This document shows, piece by piece, positions 54,862 to 64,000 of a stretch of DNA of 64,000 nucleotides. The stretch comes from Pseudopithomyces maydicus (taxonomy: Eukaryota > Ascomycota > Dothideomycetes > Pleosporales > Didymosphaeriaceae): contig JANTUC010000010.1 in assembly GCA_026873275.1 (NCBI GenBank), forward strand, positions 248,001-312,000. Direction: 5' to 3'. Within the stretch, counting starts at the first letter, position 1; the number at the start of each line of letters is the position of its first letter. Both the position numbers and the translations under genes were made by a program. The notes below the pieces were generated by a model. That model did not search any database, was not told the DNA's origin, and was given only the letters and a program-made list of their open reading frames with translations.

Positions 54862-56279
54862 ATGGTCTCGTCCAAAACCCCCTCTCCCACCAAAAGCTCC
54901 CTCCGCACAGTCGGTAACTACTCCTTCCACTGGACCCCAAACCACCTCCCCAAAGAGCAAACCGACCCCCTCCGCTTCGAGCACGATGAACTCGGCTCCG
55001 CAACCGTGAACCGCATCCAAGAGATCCAGCGCCGCGAGCAAGAAGCCCGCACGCAACAAGGCGATCCGTCTCCCAAGCTAGATATGTATGAAACCCTCAA
55101 GGCAAACTACGAGCACGACGAGACCCTCCACGCATTCTGGACGCACGTCACCACGGTGCCGGAATGGGTCGACTGGACGCAGCTGGAGCGCGGCCAGCGC
55201 TTCTTCTACCGCCACGCGCTGGGCAACATCATCGGGTTCGCGTTCCAGGGGTTCGTCGGGGAGAACTCGGCGTCTACGAGCGTGGTGGAGGTGTTGTTGC
55301 GGACGGGGGGTTCAGCACGCGGGCGCTGCGGCGCCGTCTACTCGAGACGTTTCAGCTCGTGCTGGAGGTCACGCACTCGTTGCCGTTTGTCAAGCCTGGG
55401 GGCAAAGGCCACGAGACGACGGTCCGCGTGCGGCTGTTGCACTCCATGGTGAGGCAACGCATGCTGCGCGTGGCGGAGATCAAGGGCGCGGAGTACTTCG
55501 ATACGGCGGTGTACGGCGTGCCGCTGAATACGCTGGATTCGATACATGCGATTGCGACGTTTGGATGTAACCATGCGTGGCAACAGTTACCTCAGATGGG
55601 GGTCCGTCCGGCGGAGGGGGAGGTCGACGACTTTGTTGCGCTGTGGAGGTACATTGCATATGTGATTGGGGCGCCGGAGGAGTATTTCAGCACGACGGCT
55701 AGGGCGAAGGTTACGATGGAGTCGCTGAGTTACAACGAGTTATTCGTGACGCCGTCGTCGCTTGTTGTTGGCCATAACTTCGTTCAAGCGCTGAAAGATC
55801 TCCCGCCTATGAATATCTCCGGGGGGTTCATCGAGGCTGGGAGTCGTCGGCTGAACGGGGACGAGATCTGCGATCAGCTTGGGATGGGGAGGCCGGGATG
55901 GTATCCGTATGCGTGCTTTCAAGGGCACTGCTGGCTTGTTGTTATGCTTGCGATGGCTCAGCGGTGGTTTCCGTCCTTTGAGGCGTGGTCCGTTGATTTT
56001 TACCGCGACACGCTGCACAACGCTATTATTCACTCCAAGTACGGTCTCCAGGGTGGTTCGCTGCTTGACTTCAAGTACGTCCCCGATGGTAATATTACGG
56101 GTCGTGAGAAGAATAATCGCCCGGATGGGGAGCGTATGTGGCCTTACGAGCGTCCGCTTGAGCTGTTCTACTTCATCGTCTTTTGCGTTGGCTGCTTGTC
56201 CATCTTGGGCGGTACTGCCATTGTAGGGCGGCTTGCGTTGGCACTGGTTGGCCATAGTAGGACTCTCGTAGGTGCCTAG
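54862..56279 (+). CDS. MpaB-like oxygenase (DUF2236 / rubber-oxygenase family), with a presumed 1-base frameshift
   Basis: The family includes bacterial latex-clearing oxygenases and the ER-bound MpaB' of mycophenolic-acid biosynthesis, heme or metal oxygenases that cleave isoprenoid chains. The first frame begins MVSSKTPSPTKSSLRTVGNY and runs through FFYRHALGNIIGFAFQGFVG to VVEVLLRTGG. The second picks up with FSTRALRRRLLETFQLVLEV and continues TVRVRLLHSMVRQRML, then VYGVPLNTLDSIHAIATFG, the conserved core with candidate metal-ligand histidines. It ends with a hydrophobic segment (FYFIVFCVGCLSILGGTAIV). The frames meet at a G6 run (55305-55310); one added G joins them to about 472 residues. 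The second frame ends at 56279. Family members are widespread and not all biosynthetic; the adjacent terpene cyclase makes an isoprenoid substrate attractive but unproven. Confidence 0.8.
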
Positions 56280-56493
56280 TCGTACTTCGGCGTGTACTCA
56301 TTGTCCCGCTCTCCCGTCCCAATAGTGATTATGGTGCCCTCTCTCGCACAGCCAGTCTGCGTTCGGTGCTTCTTTAACACGCACTACCAGGAAGTCGTTC
56401 GTCGATGAGACTATTGGATGCTTTTTTGTTGGAGATGATCAGGATTGCCGCAGCAAAGACTGTCCGCCGAGACGAGGAATATCCAGAGCCGGC
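56280..56493. other. Short convergent intergenic region
   Basis: About 210 bases between the oxygenase and the convergent transporter; nothing was recognised. Confidence 0.4.
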
Positions 56494-57420
56494 TCAGGGC
56501 AATTCACCCGCCTTCACCTCCGACATCTGACGGGTAGATAAATCTTCCTCCATCTTCGCAACTTCCCCCACATCAGCACCCTCCGTCCCACCCCTCCCCC
56601 TCACCCTCACCCACACAATCCCCCCAATACCCACTGACAGCAACACCGCCGTCACCACCCCCATAATAATCTTTCCCGGCCGCGACCCAACATCATCATC
56701 AATATGCTCCACCGCCCACGGATAGCACCCCGACCCCACCACAATATAAATCCCCAACCCGAGATACAAAAACGGGATCACCAGCCGCGCATACTTCTGC
56801 GCCACGCGCAACACATGCTTCTGCTGCATGATGAGAAAGGCGGCGAGCAGCCACACGCCCAGGAAGAGGTAGTACACGACGACGTAGACTGCGATGTCGG
56901 CGCCTTTGGCCTGCGAGAAGAGCGGCGTGTACGTCCCGATGTTGTCGCCGCCGTTCATGACGGTGATGAGGAGGACTTTGGATGTGCCCTTCAACCCTGC
57001 TTTTAGAGATGTTTTCTTCTTCTTGTTGTTGTTGTGGTTGTCGTTGCTGTCCGGCAGCGCTTCTCCACCTCCACCTCCACCTCCACCTCCACCTCCGTCT
57101 CCGCCTCCCCCATCCCCAGCCTCATCCTCCTCCGCCGCCGAAAACACCAGCCCAGTCCCCTTCCACACCCCCAGCAGAATCGGCAGCAACCCCAAAAACC
57201 CAATAGGCTCCGCGGGCAGCACGAGCGCGAGACCGTACCCCAGCATGCTGATGGCGATTATGATGGAGAAGCCCAGGTACTGCCCCAGGGCGATGGTGAG
57301 CGGGGAGAGGGTGGCGCTGGAGGGGGACTCGGCGAAGAAGGTGACGAGGACGAAGAGGTCGTCGAGGTTGGTGAGGAGGAAGGAGGTGCAGGCTGTGGAG
57401 ATGGATTTGCGGAGGTCCAT
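56494..57420 (-). CDS. CadD-like cadmium-resistance / metal transporter family membrane protein
   Basis: The 308-residue single-exon protein begins MDLRKSISTACTSFLLTNLDDL. The frame extends upstream of 57420, but that part is unlike a protein start. About six hydrophobic segments are visible: ALGQYLGFSIIIAISMLGYG, EPIGFLGLLPILLGVWKG, DIAVYVVVYYLFLGVWLLAA, LVIPFLYLGLGIYIVVGSG and KIIMGVVTAVLLSVGIGGIV, plus the N-terminal one. LLTNLDDLFVLVTFF and VMNGGDNIGTYTPLF are the paired conserved acidic motifs of the Cad family. A central loop is acidic, then almost pure glycine, encoded by a ccacct hexamer-type repeat, then Asn- and Lys-rich. Substrate is inferred from the family only. Confidence 0.75.
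   Translation of the reverse strand: MDLRKSISTACTSFLLTNLDDLFVLVTFFAESPSSATLSPLTIALGQYLGFSIIIAISMLGYGLALVLPAEPIGFLGLLPILLGVWKGTGLVFSAAEEDEAGDGGGGDGGGGGGGGGGGEALPDSNDNHNNNKKKKTSLKAGLKGTSKVLLITVMNGGDNIGTYTPLFSQAKGADIAVYVVVYYLFLGVWLLAAFLIMQQKHVLRVAQKYARLVIPFLYLGLGIYIVVGSGCYPWAVEHIDDDVGSRPGKIIMGVVTAVLLSVGIGGIVWVRVRGRGGTEGADVGEVAKMEEDLSTRQMSEVKAGELP
57065..57096. repeat. ccacct-type microsatellite inside the transporter gene
   Basis: Five near-perfect cctcca units in a row encode the polyglycine loop of the minus-strand transporter, followed by further degenerate ctccg units. Loop length may vary between isolates. Confidence 0.8.
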
Positions 57421-58325
57421 GGTGATGGGGTTGTGATGTAGGGTGCGGTGTGAGTTGGGAGGGATCGGTGATGCGGCGATGAGAGGCGTGCGGCGGAGGA
57501 AGGGGAGTTGCGGTATCTGTGTATAGAATATAGGTAGGTAGTTAGGTAGGTATGGAATAGGAAAGTATGTTAATGATAGACTCGTCTTTCGTACACGATT
57601 AATGAGAAACGATGCGTATAATACAAAATCTTCTTTAAAGAAACGTAGTAACAACCAGCAAGAAAGCAACCTCGCACACGACTATCGAAGCCCGGGAGTG
57701 AATCAACGCGTGCAAGAAAAGCAGTGGACCATGGGATCAGTATAAATCCGCGCCACGTTTTACGCCACGCATGCGCCACGGTTAAATCGGAATGCCATCT
57801 GTCTGGCCTAGTGGGCGCTAAGCTTTTGCGCAACCATGTAAACTTGAAGTTGGGGTGGGTCTTCCGGCATCTTTAAGCCGGATTCGGTAGGTACCTGGGT
57901 CGGTGGGATATGTACGTACGGTATGACGGGTTCCAAGGTTTTGGAAGGTGTCTGAATGGATCTTGAGAGATGATGGGTGGAGCCGTGGGATGCGATGCAT
58001 GTGGGGGACTAAAGTTGGTTGGGTGTGAGATGGTTCACTTACACAGGGTTCTGTGCCTGGAAAGATGAGGGGAAATGGTCAGTAATAGTATGAAAAAGAC
58101 GCCACATGAAAAGATGGCAATGACGCCGTGATTGCCTGTTCTACAAGTCGAGGAGACGATCAATGTACAATCTATGTGCCCTTCAGCTTGAGACGCAAAA
58201 GAAAGGTATCGATGATAACTGCCTGCTGCAACGCTCACGTTTTCCGGGGTAGTCCGACATCCACCGCGCAACGCCATATCTTGGTCCAAACTCATGACAG
58301 GCGTTCCCTAGGTTGTGTTCCCAAT
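57421..58325. other. Intergenic region
   Basis: It holds the transporter promoter (57.4 kb) and the 3' flank of the carrier gene. No gene was recognised. Confidence 0.5.
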
Positions 58326-59545
58326 TTAGATATCCCCACGCATTTGACGGAAGAAGTCCATGACACCGGTGAAGACGACCAGCAAGATACCACCACCGGG
58401 TCCCAACCTGAGCACCTTGGGCAGGAAACCCTTGTAAAGCGCACCGAAGCCTTCCTCCTTCATGACGGTGCCGAGAGCGGGCCACGCCCAGTTGTACTTG
58501 GGCACCTGTCCGACGACCTTGGTGGAGTTCTGGATACGCGACTTGACGACGTCCATGGGGGTGTTGAGAATAGTACCGACGGTGCCACCGATGGCACCGG
58601 ACACAAGGTCGTTGGTGATCTGGCCCTTCTTAGTGGTGGCGGCGGGCAAAAGGGTGCGGACCTGGAAGATGCAGCCGAAGTAGCCAGCGTTCCAGAGGAT
58701 GTGGCGCCACATGGTGGACTCGAGACCCTGGTACAGCGTGAGGGGCCCCTCTTGCCTCACGATCTTGGTGAAGCAGTCCACCATGCCGTTGTACTTGTGA
58801 GCCTGGGCTCTGTCCTGCAGACGGATCTTGACGAGCTCGAAGGGAACGACGACGAAGGCTTCGGTGGCACCGGCGGTGGCGCCGGTGAGGATGGAAAGGG
58901 ACTGGTTCATCTTCTGCTGGCCGAAGAGGTTGCGGTAGAAGGCACCCCAGGAATCGTTTGCGGCGAATTTGGTGGCCCTGTGTGCTTTAGGACCGGTGGG
59001 TGAGTAGAGTCTCTGGAAATAGCTACCTCTTGGGCGCCTCCATGAGAATAGGCGCGCTGATACCACGGTACAGTCTGGAGGCACTGCGAGGCGTCAGTCT
59101 TGTCCTAGTCGCGGATGCTCGGCACTCGACCGTACCCTTCGTTCTTGATGATCTTCCTGAAGCAGTCGACCATGCCATTGTATGCCTCCTCGCCGGTACC
59201 CTTGCCGGTCTGAAGTTGTCTGGGGATATTTAGAGTCTGGACGGGCCCGTATGGTCGCGATTCGCTTACACTCTGGTTTTGACGACATCAAGCGGGTACC
59301 TGTTGTTGAGTCAGCGCGATGCGAATTGCCCCTCGGCATGGCGCCCTACATGATCAAAATCTACAGATGCGCGTCAGATCAGCAGGCTTTAGACGAATCC
59401 ACATGCGGCGACACTCACTTCAGACACACCAGCCACGGCACCTGCAGACGGGTTAGCTACCGGGTGGGAGGGCTCGTGTGGGCAATTGCAACTCACCAGC
59501 GGCGAATTGGTAGACGAACGGGAGAGGCTTCGGTTGGTCCGCCAT
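58326..59545 (-). CDS. ODC1: Mitochondrial 2-oxodicarboxylate carrier (Odc1/Odc2, SLC25A21 family)
   Basis: The carrier exchanges 2-oxoadipate or 2-oxoglutarate across the inner mitochondrial membrane, serving lysine and glutamate metabolism. Seven exons on the minus strand (59545-59497, 59441-59419, 59360-59350, 59299-59270, 59219-59136, 59074-59027, 58977-58326) encode 298 residues with every phase matching. The start is MADQPKPLPFVYQFAAGAVA, then GVSEILIMYPLDVVKTRVQL. The carrier motifs are YPLDVVKTR, VPFELVKIR and TPMDVVKSR. NEGLYRGISAPILMEAPKRA and KFAANDSWGAFYRNLFG are family signatures. Exon 3 is only 11 nt (Ile, Leu, Ile and part of Met), so gene finders are likely to miss the first half. 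Odc1 and Odc2 are not distinguished. Confidence 0.92.
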
Positions 59546-60010
59546 TGTGGTGTCGACGTTCACAAGGATAGAAGGAACGGAAGGATGAGTGTCGAGGTGT
59601 GAAGGTCCGAAGTGGCTCACCGACTGCACGAGACCTGGGGAAACGTGAGGTCCGAGCGAGCGAGTTCGGTTCGTGTGGGATGCGTCCTAGCTCCCAATCG
59701 ATAAACAGGGCCATGGCAGAAGACGGGGGGCCGCAAAAGCAACTAGAAGCTCCACCCTCGGGGCCACCTCGCACCAATTAACCCCATGCGGCTATCTGAG
59801 TGAATCCATGGCCTGTCCATTGGACGTAATCGCAGCAGCCGCCACTCGAGCGTGAATGTCACATTGCCACCCGCGACTCCGGGAACAAGGCGCTGCCGCC
59901 GCCGGGCGAACTGCATAGCACGTGATCCTAATAGCCGAGCGGCTCTTGATTGGCCTGGCACGACACGCCTTCGCGTCGTCTTGTTCTCCACCACCCGACG
60001 CGTCTCTCCC
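59546..60010. promoter_or_regulatory. Shared divergent promoter of the ODC carrier and DNA2
   Basis: These 465 bases separate the two start codons. The DNA2-proximal end holds an ACGCGT at 59998-60003, 8 bases before the ATG, and a second at 60017-60022 inside codons 3-4. ACGCGT is the MluI cell-cycle box bound by MBF in yeasts at G1/S genes. Functional use here is inferred. Confidence 0.5.
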
Positions 60011-63000
60011 ATGTCGACGCGTCAGAAGTCCTTCTTTGACCAGAAGCCCCACCACCGCAAGGTAGCTGCCTCCTTCAATCAACTCGCTCCCGCGCACTCA
60101 TCCTTAGCCAGTATTTTAATCGATGGCCTAATCGTCCACACAACGCGAACGCCGCCGCCCACGATAGCCCAGCTGCACCCCGCCCAGTCGTCACCGGCCC
60201 ACCCATCATGCCGTCCAGCCAGACCCGCACCAAGCTCAAGAAGTTCCAATTCATCGAGGGCAGCCCGGACCCCGAGGTTATCCGGAAAAGAATGGAGGCA
60301 GAGAAGGAGAAGGAGAACGCCGTCGCCCGGAAGGAGGACAAGCCCGCCACCGCGAAGCAACGGATTGACTCCCACCACACCTCCGACGTCACAGAACCAG
60401 CAGTCGAGAAGATAGCGCAGACACCAAAGCCAGCGAGCAAGACATCATGCCCGCCTCCTTCGACTCCCGGGACACGACTGCCCCTCGCGGAGCTCGTCGG
60501 CAACGTCGACGATTCGAGTCGCCATGTTGTGAAGGCTGTGGTATCGCCTGAGGAGCAACTGTGCTGGCGTGGATCGCAGCATATTAATACACCTCTCCCA
60601 CGAAAGCGGAGGCGCGCGCGAAGCTCGTCGCCTATTGCGCCTTCCCCGGACGATGACGAGCCGCAAGGACAGCCTCAGGATGCGAGACCACTTACAACAC
60701 CCCAGGCCAATCCTGCGACAGAGCTCTGGAACCAGTACACGAGCAACAAAGACACGCCTACTGGAAAGAAAAGCATATCATTCGCGCATCTCATTAGCGA
60801 AGCCTCACCGCGATCGTCTGCCACCGCCGGGAGCGTAAGTGGACTGCGGAGGTGGGCCAGCTGCGGAGTGGAGTTTCCAACATCTACCCGGAAACGGAGA
60901 AGAACGCATGCGCCTGTCAGCGTCTTCAAAGAACAGGCGGAAGACATCTCCGAGCTGCCAAGCTCCGATGGGAACTTCCAAGGCGCACCACGAGGCAAGA
61001 CCAACTTGGTCGAGCTGCTCGAGAAGATGCGGGAGTCGAAAGCGAAGCCCGCACCGAGACATGACACGTTTGCGCCATCTAGCTCCTCACCACTTCCTGC
61101 CCCTGAGCGACGACACGTTCCGGCCGAGTCGCCTTCGCGCAGTCGTGGACAGGAACATGCCCAAGGCGAAGTAGCCCCTGACACTTTGATCGACGACGTT
61201 GATGGAGCGGCGGTCGGACAAGAGTATGAAGAAGAGGGTTACAATGCCCATAGATCTTCGGGCTCCTCTGATGAGTTTGGAGACGCCGACTTTGACGACG
61301 ACATGGCGGATGTCCTTGAAGCTACGGGACAAGCTGTCACCGCTCCCGAAGCTCTGCCTTCTCAACCACCATATCCAGATAACAGCGCTGCTGCAACTTC
61401 CACACGTGTGCCTTCTGAACCTCCGGCTGCTGCAGCAGCGGATAGTGATGATGAGTTTGGGTTGGATGAGGATATCTTTGCAGATGATCTCGAGCAAGTA
61501 GCGTCGCTTTACGATATAAGGGCTGAGCGTTCTCCAGAACAACAACCGTTAGAAGTGGAAGGGACAGAAAACGTGCAAGGGATACCGGAAGCGCCGCTGG
61601 CTCCTCCGGTCGTCAATCTAGTTGACGATGATGAGGATGATGAGTTTGGCGACGATATAGATGCTGATGAGTTTGCCGCAGCTGAGATCGCTGCAACGCA
61701 AGCGCTAGCAACGAATGTATGTAGGCCATGGACATAACCATGAATGAACGAATGCTGAATCTTGAAGAGTGGACAGGACACTAGAGCTATTCAGCGTTAT
61801 CTTGTGAAACAAGTAGATGAAAGTCAATTCTTGAATGATAAGGGTCATCAAATGCCAGAGAAGGTACGAGTGCTGCCACACCCCAAATCCATGAGCTACC
61901 TTGCTAATAATTATAAGGTTCTATTAGTAGAAGAAGAAAAGACGAAACTATCCAAGACCATTACCCTCCGACAAGCTTGGTACGACACGCCTTGTACAGC
62001 AGGCTCGTTTGTGCACGTCATCGGAAAGTTCTCCACATCAGGGCAATGCATCGTTGACAACCATCACAACATGCTCATTCTCCATCCCGACCATCTCATT
62101 TCCGCGACCGTAGTTGCAGACTCGTTTGGCTGTCTACGCCGAGCTGTTCTTCAGGACCGGGTCAAAGCAACGAGCAGAGCGAACAGCCCCATGCTGTATG
62201 GCACACTCCTGCACGAGCTGTTTCAAGAGGCCTTAAAAGCCAATCAATGGGGTACGGATTTTCTTCTGGAAACCATTGATAAACTCCTGCCGAGCAAATT
62301 CGAGACGATCCTCGAAATCAACTCAACTTGCGAAGAAGTCACAGAGCACATGAAGAGCAAACTCCCAGAATTGCAGTCTTGGGCCAAGGTCTTCGTATCT
62401 GCGAGACCCCGGGCGGACGCTCTGGTGCGCGAAATGAACGGAAAGCAATCGATCATGAGCATCAACAAGCTTCTCGATGTTGAAGAGCACGTATGGTCGC
62501 CGATGTACGGCTTGAAGGGCAACATTGATGCTACTGTACAAGTGACCATGCAAGACGACCAAGGCGAGCGCACTCTCACGGTTCCTTTCGAAGTCAAGAC
62601 CGGCAAGAACTCCTCGAACGCTGCACACGTTGCCCAGACCGCTTTGTATAATTTGTTATTGTCTAATCGTTATGGTAAGTCTTCATGCTGTTTTGCTTGG
62701 ATCACTGCTGACTCATAGTGATATAGATGTCGATGTTGCATACGGTATTTTGTATTATCTCGAGACGTCAGACACCAGCCGCATACCTGCTATCCGCAAC
62801 GATATCATTCACATGATCATAAAGCGCAATGAGTTAGCATGCTACGTACGGGATCGCATCGAGCTCCCTGAGATGTTAAAAGAAGACCACAAGTGCGGAA
62901 AGTGTTACGCGCAAGAAGCATGTTTTCTGTACCACAAGCTGGTCGAAGACGGCAACGGCGAGCGATTGAACAAGAAGGCGAAAGAGCGCTACGATGAATT

Positions 63001-64000
63001 GGTCCAGGACCTGAAACCTTCTGACCAGGAATTTTTGAAGAAGTGGGATGACTTGCTCACGAAAGAAGAATCCGACATGATGAAGTTCCGTCGAGAGCTG
63101 TGGACGATGCTGAGCAGCGAAAGAGAGAAACTCGGCAGATGCTTCTCAAATGTCGTACTGGAACCGGGATCAGGCCATGAGGAGAAGAACGGCCAGAAGA
63201 TCAACCGCTACAGCTATGCCTTCGTCAAGCCGCAACCGAAACCTGGGTTTTCTTTCACGGAATCTCAACTGCTAGTCGGTGAGCCCGTCGTAGTATCCGA
63301 TGAGCAAGGTCACTTTGCGCTGGCCAATGGGTATGTCACCAACGTACAGAAGCGTCGCATCACCGTGGCTGTGGATCGCCGCTTGCACAACTCTCGTACC
63401 AAGCTCCCGAACTTTCACCCGCAAAACAATCAGACGTTCACTGGCATCATGGAAGTGACAAAAGAAGACGAACCAGTCTCAGTACCAGAATACCGAAGCG
63501 ACGAAGATCCAGTTTTGTATCGTTTGGATAAGGATGAATTCAGCAACGGCATGGCGGCTGCTCGCAACAACTTGATCCAAATCATGGATAACAGTGTCTA
63601 CAAAGCGCGAGACCTTCGCGCACTTATCGTTGGTGACCGTGCGCCTGCTTTCACCAATATTAGCGATGCATCCCTTCCCGAGTCCTCACAGATGTCGATG
63701 AACTCGGATCAGAAAGCAGCAGTGTCCAAAGTCATGTCGGCTAAAGACTATGCTCTGGTTCTGGGAATGCCTGGCACGGGAAAGACTACTACCATCGCGC
63801 ACATCATTCGTACGCTTGTTGCCAGGGGTAAGAGTGTTCTTCTTACCTCTTACACTCATACTGCAGTCGACAATATCCTGCTCAAGATAAAAAAGGACAA
63901 CATTGGCGTCTTGCGCATCGGTGCCACGGCGAAGATACATCCTGAGGTGCGCCAGTTTGCTACCCTGGCAGCCGAAACGAAGAACAGCTTGGAGGAGCTC
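60011..64000 (+). CDS. DNA2: DNA replication ATP-dependent helicase/nuclease Dna2, partial (3' end beyond window)
   Basis: Dna2 trims Okazaki-fragment flaps and resects DNA ends. Exons: 60011-60110, 60173-61716, 61777-61863, 61918-62674, and 62727 to the window end; introns of 62, 60, 54 and 52 nt. Exon 1 has MSTRQKSFFDQ, like other fungal Dna2 starts. The N-terminal 500 residues are disordered and acidic. The nuclease part has FGCLRRAVLQD (first cluster Cys), YGTLLHELFQEAL, GLKGNIDATVQV and PFEVKTGKNS as catalytic residues, and the CGKCYAQEACF cysteines of the iron-sulfur site. The helicase begins with LVLGMPGTGKTTTIAHIIR (Walker A) and TSYTHTAVDNILLKI. The 54-nt intron is a multiple of three and would pass unnoticed if retained; it interrupts the region before LRQAWYDTPCTAGSFVHVIG. 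Confidence 0.93.

Noticed and set aside
58128..59003. 291-codon plus-strand open frame
   Set aside because: Antisense of the mitochondrial carrier; acidic/Gly-rich shadow composition.
1..64000. tRNA, rRNA, CRISPR arrays, transposase or reverse transcriptase genes
   Set aside because: Looked for cloverleaf B-box-like sequences, regular direct repeats with spacers, and mobile-element protein motifs; none was convincing.

Overview
The window is nuclear DNA from a filamentous ascomycete (Pezizomycotina, probably a Dothideomycete; the class is inferred from general protein character). Introns are short (mostly 48-90 nt) with GTRNGT donors and CTAAC/CTGAC-like branch points. Genes are densely packed on both strands. 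The content is typical of such fungi: a NACHT-ankyrin NLR, a CorA-like membrane protein, a DUF3824 protein, small secreted cysteine-containing proteins, a Bgl2-type GH17 enzyme and a class I terpene cyclase.

Layout. 1-3.3 kb has no convincing gene but carries a strand-biased CTAAAA/ATGG motif pattern. 3.4-6.8 kb: a Sir2 deacetylase and an RNase P/MRP Rpp40-like subunit. 7.6-15.1 kb: a secreted-protein region with one GxCQxGC-type protein, then five divergent paralogues (about 9.74, 11.14, 12.29, 13.13 and 14.66 kb). These five share a Cys-x-[FL]-[FY]-x motif followed at once by a phase-2 intron. 15.8-21.3 kb: an FAD monooxygenase, the GH17 enzyme and a GH47 alpha-mannosidase. 22.1-24.7 kb: an RNase III-fold protein with altered catalytic residues and an in-frame TAG. 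25.3-31.2 kb: a GNAT acetyltransferase, the CorA-like protein and two small unknowns. 32-33.6 kb: TRM11. 34.1-40.3 kb: the NLR. 40.3-43.1 kb: a pyrimidine-rich tract and the DUF3824 gene. 44.5-48.4 kb: the mitochondrial glycine carrier HEM25 and an HRI-type eIF2alpha kinase whose 3' end has been duplicated twice downstream. 49.3-51.5 kb: two unknowns. 52.7-57.4 kb: a six-exon terpene cyclase, divergent from an MpaB-like (DUF2236) oxygenase, then a CadD-like transporter. 58.3-64 kb: an oxodicarboxylate mitochondrial carrier and, divergently, DNA2, which runs off the window.

How genes may relate. Most are unrelated housekeeping neighbours. Two groups look functionally coherent: the secreted paralogue cluster (candidate effectors) and the terpene cyclase/MpaB-like oxygenase pair (candidate minimal terpenoid locus). 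Seven coding regions appear broken by one missing base at or near a G or C run (6022, 25877, 29719, 39741, 41347, 50260, 55305). All need the same one-base correction, so systematic homopolymer under-calling in the assembly is more likely than seven pseudogenes. Several gene models below are therefore given across a presumed sequence error. Exon boundaries were read by eye from splice signals and frame continuity; no search was run.
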